NCBI GenBank assembly: GCA_016201205.1
Contig: JACQDF010000158.1
Location: 1-64,000, forward strand
Origin: Acidobacteriota bacterium
GTDB lineage: Bacteria; Acidobacteriota; Terriglobia; Bryobacterales; Bryobacteraceae
Length of the DNA: 64,000 nucleotides
Direction: 5' to 3'
Positions 26,831 through 36,048 of this stretch are shown here, piece by piece. The translations under genes and the position numbers were made by a program. How positions within the stretch are numbered: the first letter of the stretch is position 1; each line of letters opens with the position of its first letter. The notes below the pieces were generated by a model. The model did no database searches. It was not told the origin of the DNA and saw only the letters and a list, made by a program, of their open reading frames with translations.

Positions 26831-28878
26831 ATGGCTCTGCCGGGGGAACTCCGTCGCGTCTTGAGAGCGTCACCGGGGGTCTCGGCCACGGCGGTGCTTT
26901 CCATCGCCCTCGGAATCGGGGCGGCGACGTCGGTCTTCAGCGTGGTTTATGGCGGCCCTGGTGGGGCGGACATTCACAATAAAGGACGCCGGGGCCGATG
27001 TATGTGTGCTCGGCTACCGCTTCTGGCAGCGGCAGTTCAGCGGACATCCGGATGTTGTCGGCCAGACGATGCTGTTGAACGGCAAGGCGCGCACGGTGCT
27101 CGGGGTGATGCCGCCACGATTCATGTGGCGCGGCGCCGATGTTTATCTGCCGCTCGAGTTTCGGCACGGCCGGCGAGAGGAGGGTGTCTGGTTCGTGCAT
27201 GTCCTGGGAAGGCTGAAACAGGGTGTGACGGACGACCAGGCGGAGGCGGATCTGAAGCCGGTTAATACAAGAACTACGCCGGCGCGAACCGGGGCAGTTC
27301 CCCGAAAAATTCCGCGTGGGGCTGCTGTCGTTTGCCGAGACGTTCCCAAGCGGGATTCGCGACACGCTGTGGCTGATGCTGGCGGCGGTCGGGCTGCTGC
27401 TGTTGATCGCCTGCTCGAACGTGTCCAGCCTGCTGCTGGCGGAGGGCATCGCCAGGGAACGCGAGATGGCGATGCGAGCGGCCCTCGGGGCCGGCCGGGG
27501 CCGTCTGCTGCGGCAACTCTTGAGCGAAAGCGGCGTTCTGGCTCTGGCCGGCGGCGCACTTGGCGTACTGCTGGCGTATGTGGGGACCAAAGCGATCATC
27601 TTCGGCCTCGCTCCGGCATGGCATGGATCGAGGACGAATCTGGCGGCGGCGTTCCAGGAGACCGGCCGGGGCTCGAGCGCCGGCCGCCGCCATTCCCTGG
27701 CTCGCGCGGCTCTGGTCGTGACGCAGGTTGCCCTCTCGGTGGTTCTTCTGGCGAGCGCTGGAGTGATGGTGCGAACGATGCTGGCGGTCCGGAGCGTGGA
27801 TCTTGGAGTGAAACCCGGACCATTGCTGACGCTCCGCATCCCCTTCGCCGAAGCGCGTTATCCGGATTCCAGGCGGCGAGCCGAGTTTATCGAGAGCCTG
27901 CTGGAAAGACTCGCCGGGACGCCGGGTGTCGCGGCGGCGGCTGTCAATACGTGGTTCCACCCGTTCGGCAATTTCGCCGCGCCAGTCGAGATCGCGGGCC
28001 AGGCGCAGCAGGACTCCCGGCGCGTTACGATTCATTCGGTCAGCCCTGCGTATCTTTCCGTCCACGGCATTCCTTTGCGCCGGGGCCGGTTTTTCGACGA
28101 AGCCGACATGAAAACCCGCCGCATGGTCGCCGTGGTGAGCGAGCGGTTCGTGAAAAGATACTTCGCGGAACGAGAAACCCTGGGGGCTGTGGTTCGCGTT
28201 CCCCGGCTCCGGCAGCCTCCCATCCGGATGGCGAGTGATCAGCTCGAGATCGTGGGCGTGGTGGGCGATACGTTCGGCGGAAGCTTTCGCGAGGAGATCC
28301 CCGAGATCTATCTGCCGCACACGCTCGCCGGTCTGGCGGACTGTCTGATCGTGCGGGCGATTGCGGACTCGCCGATGTCCATTCTGACGGCGGTTCGCGC
28401 ACAGGTGCTTGCGATCGACAAGGATCAGCCCGTCTCCGACGTGAAGACGCTGGATCGAAGACTCACCGAGAGTTTCTTCTCGTCGCGGCAGTTCAACGCC
28501 GTGCTGTTTGGAGTGTTCGCCGCGCTGGGGCTGCTGCTGGCCGTGGTGGGAGTCTATGGCGTGCTGGCGAACGCGGTCACGCGCCGCGCCAGGGAGATTG
28601 GCGTGCGAATGGCAATGGGAGCGTCGCTGGGAGACATTCGCTCTCTGGTGGCAGGCCAGGCAGCCAGGCTGCTTTCCATTGGAATCGCGATTGGCCTGGC
28701 CGCCACGGTGCTGACCTCGCGCTTGCTGGAGGATCTGATCTGGGGCGTGAGGCCGTTCGATCCTGTTTCCATAGGCGCAGTCGCTCTATTGCTTGGGCTT
28801 GCTGGTTTGGCCGCCGCGTGGCTGCCTGCGCGACGCGCGGCGCGGGTCGATCCCATGACCATCCTGCGCTATGAGTGA
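26831..28878 (+). pseudogene. ADOP-type ABC transporter permease (MacB-like), multiply broken
   Basis: The gene is spread over three frames. 26831-26960 encodes the N-terminal ADOP start (ELRRVLRASPGVSATAVLSI, then ALGIGAATSVFSVVYG); 26950-27270 encodes GRTFTIKDAGADVCVLGYRF and the periplasmic start; 27316-28878 encodes the rest, including both FtsX-like membrane parts (LLLLIACSNVSSLLLAEG and ALGLLLAVVGVYGVLANAV). Segments normally found between these blocks, including the stretch between LLAYVGTKAI and IFGLAPAW, are missing. Two frameshifts plus deletions make function very unlikely. ADOP permeases are characteristic of Acidobacteria. Confidence 0.8.
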
Positions 28879-28910
28879 GTCCGAGGCGGGGGGAAGGTTG
28901 CCAGTTCAGG

Positions 28911-30299
28911 TCAGCGCGGCGGCCTTCTCCAGCCGCCAAACACCCGCTCCAGGTGCAGCGCCACCGCCAGCGCTTTGTGCTCCTGCCACGGCGCCGCCAC
29001 TACCTGAACGGCGATGGGGAGTCCGTCCGCCGACTGGCCGCAGCGCACCACCGCGGCCGGGCAGCCGCTCAGGTTGTGCACCATCGTGTAGGAGAAGCCT
29101 GGCAGGTTCGCCCGCGTCTGGCCGTGGGGCAGAGCGGGAAAGGCGCACACCGGGCACAACAGCACATCGTACCGCTGGAAAAAGCTCACCACTTGCATGC
29201 GGAAGATGTCCCGGCGCACCAGCAGGCCGTGCAGCCCGGCTGCCGAAACGCCCAGCGGCGCGAAAAACTCGCGCGTTTCACGGAAGCGCGCCGAGAGCTC
29301 CGTCGTGCCCGACATCCGCACCAGCTCATCCAGTCCCGCACCCCCATCGGAGCCCAGCAGCCCCGCGAAAATGTCGTAACCCTGTTCGAGTCCCTGCGGG
29401 CGCGCCTCCTCGACAGCCGCTCCGGTTTCCGCTACTACTTTTGCGGCTCGATCGACCACCTGCGCCGTCTCCGGAGTGCACGGATGAATCCCGTTGTCCG
29501 CATGAAACGCACAGCGCATTTTGTCAACGCGCACCTCATCCGGATTCTCCAGCCGCGCATCCACCGCGCTCGCATCGAGCAAATCCGGCCCCGCCATCAG
29601 CGGCAGCGTGAGAACGAGATCCTCGACAAAGCGCGCCATCGGGCCGGCGGTGGCCATCAGGGTCACCATGCCGAACGGCCCTGGAAAGTAGCCGCTGAGC
29701 GGAACGCGGCCAAGTGTCGTCTTCAAGCCCGCGATTCCGGCAAAGTGAGCGGGAACGCGGATGCTTCCGCCCAGATCCCCGCCCACCTCGAAGGGCGAGC
29801 AGCCGCTGGCGATGGCTGCGCTGCCGCCCCCGCCGCTGCCTCCAGGCGTTCGCGTCACATCGTAGGGATTGTTGGTGCGGCCGTAAACGAGGTTGTCGGA
29901 TTCAAAGGCGAGAGAAAATTCCGGAAGATTCGTCACGCCGATCGGAATCGCGCCGGCTCGCTTCATGCGTGCGATCACGGTGGCGTCCTGAGGCGCGACC
30001 AGGCCCTTGCGCCCCAGCGTGCCGCCCGTATTGATCCAGCCGGCGCAATCCCAGGCGCCCTTTACGGACATCGGGACGCCGTCGAGCGGCCCGCCGGCTT
30101 CGCCTCTGGCCAGTCTGGCGTCCGCATTCCTGGCGGCGTTGCGAGCTTCCTCCGCTTCCATCTCGACGACCGCATTGATCTCCGGATTCACCTTCGCGAT
30201 CCGCGCCAGGTGCGCGTCCATCAGCTCGGCGGATGAAATCTCTTTGCGCCGGATCATCTCCGCCATCCGTTTCATCGATAGAAATACAAGTTCGTTCAC
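28911..30299 (-). CDS. amidase signature family hydrolase
   Basis: A protein of about 462 residues, a normal length. The Ser-Ser-Lys triad is visible: Lys in GVPMSVKGAWD (about 79), the cis-Ser in TPGGSGGGGSAAIASG (about 155) and the nucleophile Ser in VGGDLGGSIRVPA (about 178). Family members hydrolyse amides; one branch is GatA, but no gatB/gatC is nearby, so this is probably a catabolic amidase. The GTG start at 30299 overlaps the stop of the upstream gene by four bases and fits the family N-terminus. A 31-base stretch inside the gene (29643-29673) is repeated at the end of the PAP2 gene. Confidence 0.88.
   Translation of the reverse strand: MNELVFLSMKRMAEMIRRKEISSAELMDAHLARIAKVNPEINAVVEMEAEEARNAARNADARLARGEAGGPLDGVPMSVKGAWDCAGWINTGGTLGRKGLVAPQDATVIARMKRAGAIPIGVTNLPEFSLAFESDNLVYGRTNNPYDVTRTPGGSGGGGSAAIASGCSPFEVGGDLGGSIRVPAHFAGIAGLKTTLGRVPLSGYFPGPFGMVTLMATAGPMARFVEDLVLTLPLMAGPDLLDASAVDARLENPDEVRVDKMRCAFHADNGIHPCTPETAQVVDRAAKVVAETGAAVEEARPQGLEQGYDIFAGLLGSDGGAGLDELVRMSGTTELSARFRETREFFAPLGVSAAGLHGLLVRRDIFRMQVVSFFQRYDVLLCPVCAFPALPHGQTRANLPGFSYTMVHNLSGCPAAVVRCGQSADGLPIAVQVVAAPWQEHKALAVALHLERVFGGWRRPPR
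29643..29673 (+). repeat. 31-bp direct repeat, amidase copy
   Basis: Identical to 31352-31382. It starts GCCGGCGGTGGCCATCAGGG. Here it encodes the MVTLMATAG part of the amidase on the minus strand, so this is the likely source copy. Confidence 0.85.
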
Positions 30300-30790
30300 T
30301 GCGCCGCCTTCCGTGCCACCAGCCATGCCATCAGGGAAATGCCGAATCCGGCAACCGCGTCCACTCTCTTCCTCTGGACCTTCGGACTCTCCATCAGCCC
30401 GAACAACGCGCGCCCGTTGCGCGGGTTGCGCCGCAGCGCTTCGCGAAAGACGGCTTCGGCTTCGGCGGCATTTCCGTTCCGCAGCAGGGCGCCACCCAGC
30501 GACTCCCGCACGGGGTAATACCACGGCGGCGGCTCGTCGTACGACAGCGCGTGCTGCGCGTCCACTGCCTTGCGCCAATGCGGGAGAGCGGCCTGATCGC
30601 CGCCGGCCAGCCTGGCGTCGAACGCCGAGGCGGCGACCGCCACGCCGCGAGCATAGCGCCAGAACGCTTGCATCATGAGCAGCTTCGGATCGGGCGTCGG
30701 GCTCTTGAGAACTGCCGGCTTCTCCGGACCGCCCGCGTGGTGCTGAGCGGACGCCGCCACGACGCACAGGAACGGAATCAGCGCCTTCAT
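30296..30790 (-). CDS. secreted TPR-like protein with foreign C-terminus
   Basis: A protein of 164 residues with signal peptide (about 1-16). Residues 40-125 are TPR-like (YYPVRESLGGALLRNGNAAE and AVFREALRRNPRNGRALFGL). Similar proteins are usually much longer, and this unit normally lies near their end. The last 20 or so residues (VDAVAGFGISLMAWLVAR) are almost identical to the C-terminal membrane helix of the PAP2 protein 1 kb upstream, and the DNA (30311-30364) matches there with one mismatch. The gene is therefore chimeric and probably a remnant. It overlaps the DinB gene and the amidase by four bases each. Confidence 0.55.
   Translation of the reverse strand: MKALIPFLCVVAASAQHHAGGPEKPAVLKSPTPDPKLLMMQAFWRYARGVAVAASAFDARLAGGDQAALPHWRKAVDAQHALSYDEPPPWYYPVRESLGGALLRNGNAAEAEAVFREALRRNPRNGRALFGLMESPKVQRKRVDAVAGFGISLMAWLVARKAAQ
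30311..30364 (+). repeat. 54-bp direct repeat, TPR-gene copy
   Basis: Matches 31380-31433 at 53 of 54 positions. It encodes VDAVAGFGIS and neighbouring residues on the minus strand. The PAP2 gene is the likely donor, since this is a conserved part of PAP2 proteins. Confidence 0.85.
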
Positions 30791-31320
30791 GCCGAAGGCT
30801 CAAAGGCCCAGGTCGGGGGCGTGATGCCTTTCACCCGGAGGTAGACGATGGCCTGGCCGCGGTGATGCGCGGTGTGCGTGTAGGCGCGCAGGCAGAGGTC
30901 GGTGCCCGTATGAGCAGGGAACCGAGGCACGCCCAGATCCTTACGGAGCAGGTCTTTCTCGGTGAGCTTCTTCAGGACGTCGATCACGTAGTCGAAGGAG
31001 GCGGCGATGTAGGTCCGCGCGGTCTCTTTGTCGGAAGCCGCGGGGCGCGCCGGCGGAGCGATCAGGCCGAAGGCGGAGAAGTACGCCGTATTCGCCGCGG
31101 CCAGGTGAACTAGCTGCTCGCCGAATGTCCGCTGGGCGGGATCCGGTTTGGAAACGTAGTCCGCGGCCGGCATGGCCTCCGCCACTGCCAGCGTATAGCC
31201 GCGTTCCACTCGCCAGTGCTTGAGAAAGCTGTCGCGAAACTGGAGAGGGTAAGAGGCGGTTTGGGCCGCTCCGGGGACCGCTGTGCCGGCGAGGGCCGGC
31301 AGAACATGACGTCGTTTCAT
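30787..31320 (-). CDS. DinB-family protein with signal peptide
   Basis: A protein of 177 residues. An N-terminal signal-like segment (about 1-19, RRHVLPALAGTAVPGAAQ) precedes a DinB four-helix bundle. The putative metal ligands are His in LVHLAAANTAYF (about 72) and the pair in AYTHTAHHRGQ (about 147-152), the usual three-His pattern. DinB-like proteins include thiol-dependent transferases; most are uncharacterised. It is the first gene of a minus-strand run that includes the TPR fragment and amidase, each overlapping by four bases. Confidence 0.75.
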   Translation of the reverse strand: MKRRHVLPALAGTAVPGAAQTASYPLQFRDSFLKHWRVERGYTLAVAEAMPAADYVSKPDPAQRTFGEQLVHLAAANTAYFSAFGLIAPPARPAASDKETARTYIAASFDYVIDVLKKLTEKDLLRKDLGVPRFPAHTGTDLCLRAYTHTAHHRGQAIVYLRVKGITPPTWAFEPSA

Positions 31321-31334
31321 GGCTGTTCATGATA

Positions 31335-32204
31335 TCACCGGCAGGCAGATCGCCGGCGGTGGCCATCAGGGTCACCATGCCGTGCCACCAGCCATGCGAT
31401 CAGGGAAATGCCGAATCCGGCAACCGCGTCCACCGCGTAATGATAGCGCCCGTAGATGGTCGCCGTGGCGATGCTCGACGCCAGCACCGCCAGCATGCGC
31501 CAGACCCAGGGCTCTTCGGGCAGCAGCTCCCGCATCGCGAAGGCGGCCGAAAACGCGCCTGAAACATGCGCGCTCGGAAACACGCTCAGGTGAATCCCGT
31601 AGTTGCTGAGCAAGGCCAGGTTGAACCGCCGGAAGCTGGTAAATACCCGCGGCAGGTCTTGATCGGGGAACACCGTGCGCGGCGGCTCGGAGGGAAAGAA
31701 CGGAAACAGTGCGTACGCAACCAGGACCCCGGTCAGCAGCGCGGTGAGAAATGCGTCCACTCTCTGGGTGCGGCGTCTCCAGTACAGCCAGCTCATCGAG
31801 AACGGAGCGATGGTATAGACGAGCGAATAGGAGATCTCGAGCAGCGCGGGGAACAGCGGTCCCGCACTCTCGATGGCGTCGCGCAGCAGCCATTGATTCA
31901 GCAGCAGCCTGTCCCAGCCGATCCAGCCTTGTTCCAGCTTGTAGTTGTGCGAATAGGGTGCAAACCAGCCCATCTCGCGGTAGGCCAGCAGCATGAGCGG
32001 CAGCGGGTACCAGTCGCGCAGGACGCTCAGCAACCGCCGATGACGCAGGCTTTCCGCCCAGCCAAGAAGCAGCACTCCGGTGACCACCAGCGCATTCACC
32101 GCCAGCGTCACCGGCCGCACCCCGTGGCGCACGTTCATCAGGACGCTGCACCCGGCGCAATAAATGAAATACGCGATCAGCAGCCGCTCCGAACGCCGGA
32201 GCAC
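31335..32204 (-). CDS. PAP2-superfamily membrane phosphatase/phosphotransferase
   Basis: A protein of 289 residues with about six membrane segments. The PAP2 motifs are present: FPSAHVSGAF (about 208-217) with the catalytic His, and GRYHYAVDAVAG (about 250-261) with the second catalytic His. The layout fits the Aur1/inositol-phosphotransferase branch. The last 14 residues (DPDGHRRRSACR end) are not membrane-like and derive from the 31-base amidase repeat, so the natural C-terminus has been altered. It probably remains functional because both catalytic motifs are intact. Confidence 0.8.
   Translation of the reverse strand: MLRRSERLLIAYFIYCAGCSVLMNVRHGVRPVTLAVNALVVTGVLLLGWAESLRHRRLLSVLRDWYPLPLMLLAYREMGWFAPYSHNYKLEQGWIGWDRLLLNQWLLRDAIESAGPLFPALLEISYSLVYTIAPFSMSWLYWRRRTQRVDAFLTALLTGVLVAYALFPFFPSEPPRTVFPDQDLPRVFTSFRRFNLALLSNYGIHLSVFPSAHVSGAFSAAFAMRELLPEEPWVWRMLAVLASSIATATIYGRYHYAVDAVAGFGISLIAWLVARHGDPDGHRRRSACR
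31352..31382 (+). repeat. 31-bp direct repeat, PAP2 copy
   Basis: Identical to 29643-29673 in the amidase gene. It abuts the 54-bp repeat at 31380-31433, so the two foreign junctions meet at the 3' end of the PAP2 gene. Confidence 0.85.
31380..31433 (+). repeat. 54-bp direct repeat, PAP2 copy
   Basis: Partner of 30311-30364. Here the sequence encodes the conserved final helix of the PAP2 fold on the minus strand, as expected for the original. Confidence 0.85.
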
Positions 32205-32205
32205 G

Positions 32206-34581
32206 TCAATTCACCCAAACGGGACTCGACCACGCCTTGTTGGTGTCCAACTGCTCGACGCGAAGATAGTAGAAATCGCCCGGCTTCAGCTTCTCACGGT
32301 CGGCGAATTGAAAGCCGGCGTCGAGCGGCGCTCTCCCATCCACCAGCTCGCATTCGACAGTGAACGCCGGCTCGACGCCCATGGCCTTCATGTAAGGGTG
32401 AGAAAAGGCCGTGCGCGCCGTCTGGCGCCAGCGGAAATAGCCGTCGGCGCGCAGCTTGTCCAGCGGGATCTCGACTTCCATCAGGCCCAGCGTGTCCGAG
32501 TCATCGAGCCGGAAGCGCAGCGTGCCACCGGCTTCCGAGATATCGAGCAGTGCGCCGTCGCGATCGTTGGAGACGGCCGCGGTGCGCCAGCGGATGCCGC
32601 TGCCCGACGCCGCGACTTCCTCGAAAGCCTGGTCCAGATGCACCGCCGAAATCAGCTTGAGCCGGCCCTGGGATGGCTGCAATTCGCCGGAACGGAGACC
32701 GGTCGCGGCCCGGCGCTGGTAGATATTGTCGCCCCAGACGATGCGGAGTACGCTTCCGCGGCCGCGGGCGGGAGACTGCGACTCGAGCACCTTGTTGTTC
32801 TTGATCAGCTCGACGCGCAACAACGGCGCAGTGCCCGATACGCGGGCTTCAATCCGCGCCTCGCGAGCGAGCGCCGAGCTGATCTCGCCTCCCATCGGCT
32901 CGCCGTTGACGCGGAAATCAACCAGCATGCGCTGGTTGCCGGTGGTCGCGAAGCTGCGCCGCTCGTACAGCCCTTCCCAGATCTGCTGGCGGGTTTTTCC
33001 GTGGGCATGCACCCCGGCCAGCCCATTGCCGTTGACGTAAATCAGCCCGGGGTACGCGATCCCCATCGACGTCGTGTGCGTGTCGCCGGCGGCGATCGCT
33101 CCCAGACGCAAGCCGGTGTCGAGGTGCTTCTGCCACGACTCCTCGAACACGCCGTGCACGCTGGCGATCTCGAACAGCCGCTCGACACGCGGGTCGGTCG
33201 CATGCGACCAGTCGGGCGGCGCGCCGCCAATGTGCGGGATCACCAGCGTCGGCAGGCGGGCGAGCTTCACCGTCTGAAGCATCTTCGCAATCGGCGCGCT
33301 GGTCTCGTTCGGATTCAGCTCCATCGTGCTTCGCGCACGGTCGGCGTTGTAGAAGATGTTGTGGTGCCCGCCGATTTGCGTGCCGACACTGTACTCGTAG
33401 CCGAGCAGCGAAACGAAACCCTGCCAGCCGTTCACCAGTTTGGTGGTCGATTGCAGCAGCGGCCAGTCGTCATTGGGGAACTTCCGGCCGCGCAGGTAAA
33501 ACGCCGGCCCGTTGCCGGTGAGGAATTCGTGATGCGGCGTAACCGCGCCGAAATCGAGCAGCCCGACGCGGCGGCCGTACAGATACAGCTCCTCGAAGAC
33601 GCCGCGCCCGTCATGGAGGTAGGTGTGTTGATGCATCTCGCCGAAGTAGATGCCGCGCAGCGGGTCGTCCTCCACCCAGATGGGATTGCTGACCGCGCCC
33701 AAACGGCCATCGGCTGTTTCAACCGCGATCCGAAGCACGCCGGTTTGGGTCGCTTTCACATCGCGGGCGACGTAGTGCAACAGCGGCTCCTCCCAGCGGA
33801 ACGCGCCTCCCTCGATGCCCTTCGAGCGCGCCCGCAGCGTGAGTCCCTGCGGATTTTTCGCCAGCGAGACCCAGTCGTCCATGGGCACCACTTCCACGGC
33901 AAACGCCTCGCCACGCTTCACTACGCTGGGCGCCTGTACTCGCAGTTTCTTCAGCGGCCCGCCGGTGACTTTCAGCGCTGCGTCGCCTCCATAGCCCAAC
34001 ACCTCATCCCCGTTCACAATCACGAAGCGGAAATTGAACAGGTTCTCCTCATAGAACTGCATGCGCACGCCCTTCGGGCCGCCGAGGTCGAACCGCACCA
34101 CGTCGCCCTGCTTGAGACGGCCTTCGGTCAGGGTGATGCCGGCGCACTTGCGATAAGGGAAAACCGAGGGTGTGTTGCGCTGGCTCCAGTTGGTGTGGAC
34201 GACTGTCTTGCCCTTCACGCCGGCCGGCAGCTCGACGCCGAACCAGGCGGCCGCGTCCGGATCGGCAATCTGAAACTCCTCGGCATCGCTGGTGAAGTGC
34301 TTCCACACCTCGATCGTCATTCCCGTCTCGATGGCCATGTCGCCGACGGTGTACTCGACGCGGTGCCGGTTGCGCGTCCCCATCTCGACCACCGGGGCCG
34401 AAACGAGCTTTACCTGGCCGTGCAGTGGAAAGCCCGGCGGGAAATAGCCTCCCGTACGAAACTCGACCTTCCCGCCCAGCGGCGGGACAACCGGCCTGGG
34501 CGCTTGCGAAAGAAGCTGCCGCACGGCAGTTCCCGCAGCCATGGCACACAAGAGAGCGATTGCAAAACGACGGACGCGCAT
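32206..34581 (-). CDS. secreted DUF3604 protein
   Basis: A protein of 791 residues with a signal peptide (about 1-20, FAIALLCAMAAGTAV). About 30-300 is a beta-rich region; from about 310 the DUF3604 domain shows GIYFGEMHQHTYLHDGRG, GLLDFGAVTPHHEF, FVSLLGYEYS and RLGAIAAGDTHTTS. The His/Asp pattern resembles PHP-type metal phosphoesterases, to which DUF3604 has been compared; activity is unproven. ATG 34581 is chosen because it gives the signal peptide at the N-terminus and has TATAAT on the minus strand at 34588-34593. It is adjacent to the PAP2 gene with one base between them. Confidence 0.82.
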   Translation of the reverse strand: MRVRRFAIALLCAMAAGTAVRQLLSQAPRPVVPPLGGKVEFRTGGYFPPGFPLHGQVKLVSAPVVEMGTRNRHRVEYTVGDMAIETGMTIEVWKHFTSDAEEFQIADPDAAAWFGVELPAGVKGKTVVHTNWSQRNTPSVFPYRKCAGITLTEGRLKQGDVVRFDLGGPKGVRMQFYEENLFNFRFVIVNGDEVLGYGGDAALKVTGGPLKKLRVQAPSVVKRGEAFAVEVVPMDDWVSLAKNPQGLTLRARSKGIEGGAFRWEEPLLHYVARDVKATQTGVLRIAVETADGRLGAVSNPIWVEDDPLRGIYFGEMHQHTYLHDGRGVFEELYLYGRRVGLLDFGAVTPHHEFLTGNGPAFYLRGRKFPNDDWPLLQSTTKLVNGWQGFVSLLGYEYSVGTQIGGHHNIFYNADRARSTMELNPNETSAPIAKMLQTVKLARLPTLVIPHIGGAPPDWSHATDPRVERLFEIASVHGVFEESWQKHLDTGLRLGAIAAGDTHTTSMGIAYPGLIYVNGNGLAGVHAHGKTRQQIWEGLYERRSFATTGNQRMLVDFRVNGEPMGGEISSALAREARIEARVSGTAPLLRVELIKNNKVLESQSPARGRGSVLRIVWGDNIYQRRAATGLRSGELQPSQGRLKLISAVHLDQAFEEVAASGSGIRWRTAAVSNDRDGALLDISEAGGTLRFRLDDSDTLGLMEVEIPLDKLRADGYFRWRQTARTAFSHPYMKAMGVEPAFTVECELVDGRAPLDAGFQFADREKLKPGDFYYLRVEQLDTNKAWSSPVWVN

Positions 34582-34623
34582 AGCGTCATTATAGAAGCAA
34601 GCTCCGGAGGCTAACATAAGAGC

Positions 34624-35964
34624 ATGGCAACCACTCGCCGGAATTTCCTGCAATCTTCCAGCGCGGCCACTTTGGCCGCACAGGCAGCCGCTCAACAAAC
34701 GCGACTCTCCGCCAGCGACAGCATCCGCATCGCCCTCATAGGGTCGGGCGGCATGGGCATGGGCGACACCCGCATGGCCGTCACCATCCCCGGGGTCGAA
34801 CTGGCCGCCTGCTGCGATGTCTACGATGGCCGCCTGACCCGCGCCAAAGAAATCTGGGGCAGCCACATTCTGACCACACGGGACCACCGCGAGGTTCTGG
34901 CGCGCAAAGACATCGACGCTGTCATCGTCGCTACGCCGGACCACTGGCATTCCGCCATTACCATCGAGGCGCTGGCGGCCGGCAAACACGTCTATTGCGA
35001 AAAGCCGATGGTGCACTCGATCGCGGAAGGCAAGCCAGTGATCGAAGCGCAGAAGAAATCGGGCAGGATTCTACAGATCGGCAGCCAGTACGCAAGCTCG
35101 CTGTCGTTTCTGAAAGCGCGGGATCTGTTTCGCGGCGGCGCCATCGGCGAATTGAACATGATCGAATCCTGGCTCGACCGCAACTCGGCCCTGGGAGCCT
35201 GGCAATACTCGATTCCACCCGATGCCTCGCCGCAGAATGTCGACTGGGACCGCTTCCTCGGCAAAGCTCCCAAGCGCCCCTTCGAGCCCGTCCGTCTGTT
35301 CCGCTGGCGTAATTACAACGACTACGGAACGGGCCTCGCCGGCGACCTGTTTGTGCACCTGTTCACCGGCATTCACACGGTAACCGGGGCCCTCGGCCCG
35401 ACGCGCGTGTTTGCCACCGGCGGGCTGCGCTTCTGGAAAGACGGCCGCGACGCACCTGACGTCATGCTGGCGGTGGCCGACTACCCGCGCACCGAAAGCC
35501 ATCCCGAGTTTACGCTGTCGCTCAAGGTCAACTTCGTTTCCGGCGGAAGCGGCGAGTCGTTTGGCGTCCGCTTTGTCGGCAGCGAAGGCGTGATGACGGC
35601 GACCATGACTGGCGTCACGCTCTCGCGTTCGCCGCGCGAAACCGAGCCAGGCTACACGATCAGCACATTTGCTCAGGCCGTGCAGGAGCAGTTCCTCAAG
35701 GAGTACCACGCCCGGTATCCGCGGACCAACGCCAGCGCCGACGCGCTTCGGCCGGAGACAACAGAACGCTATCAGCCGCCCTCGAGCCACAATCCGCACC
35801 GCGAGCACCATGTCAATTTCTACAACGCCGTCCGCTCCGGCAAGCCGCACTTCGAAGACGCGGTCTTCGGCTTGCGCACCGCCGGACCCGCGCTGCTGTG
35901 CAACGTCAGTTACTTCGAGCGAAGGCCGGTTCATTGGGATCCGCTGACGCTGTCGGTGGTGTAG
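34624..35964 (+). CDS. Gfo/Idh/MocA-family oxidoreductase, Tat-exported
   Basis: A protein of 446 residues. A twin-arginine signal is at the N-terminus (TTRRNFLQSSSAATLAAQAA). The NAD(P)-binding Rossmann motif IALIGSGGMGMGD is at about 37-49, the family motif YCEKPMVHS at about 124-132, and the C-terminal substrate-binding domain follows. Exported Gfo/Idh/MocA proteins are typical of Planctomycetes and Solibacteres and are thought to act on sugars, perhaps with a tightly bound nucleotide. It is divergent from the DUF3604 gene across a 42-base gap. Its 3' end lies 14 bases from repeat copy B. Confidence 0.88.
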   Translation: MATTRRNFLQSSSAATLAAQAAAQQTRLSASDSIRIALIGSGGMGMGDTRMAVTIPGVELAACCDVYDGRLTRAKEIWGSHILTTRDHREVLARKDIDAVIVATPDHWHSAITIEALAAGKHVYCEKPMVHSIAEGKPVIEAQKKSGRILQIGSQYASSLSFLKARDLFRGGAIGELNMIESWLDRNSALGAWQYSIPPDASPQNVDWDRFLGKAPKRPFEPVRLFRWRNYNDYGTGLAGDLFVHLFTGIHTVTGALGPTRVFATGGLRFWKDGRDAPDVMLAVADYPRTESHPEFTLSLKVNFVSGGSGESFGVRFVGSEGVMTATMTGVTLSRSPRETEPGYTISTFAQAVQEQFLKEYHARYPRTNASADALRPETTERYQPPSSHNPHREHHVNFYNAVRSGKPHFEDAVFGLRTAGPALLCNVSYFERRPVHWDPLTLSVV

Positions 35965-35978
35965 CGTTTGCGTAAGAC

Positions 35979-36030
35979 CGCTTGCTGACGCGCGCGGCTC
36001 CGAAACAGAGCCGCGACCGTGAGGGAGCGG
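35979..36030 (+). repeat. palindromic dispersed repeat, copy B
   Basis: Starts CGCTTGCTGACGCGCGCGGC and contains the hairpin CGCGGCTC-CGAAACA-GAGCCGCG, then GACCGTGAGGGAGCGG. It has the same orientation and the same blocks as copy C at 37183-37263. It sits where the 3' end of the SnoaL-like pseudogene should be. I recall this kind of repeat as very common in acidobacterial genomes. Confidence 0.75.
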
Positions 36031-36048
36031 ATGCGCAAATACCTGAAT

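Noticed and set aside
32164-34614. 816-codon plus-strand frame opposite the DUF3604 gene
   Set aside because: No signal peptide or domain, composition biased to Arg, Gln and His; the opposite strand has clear DUF3604 motifs.
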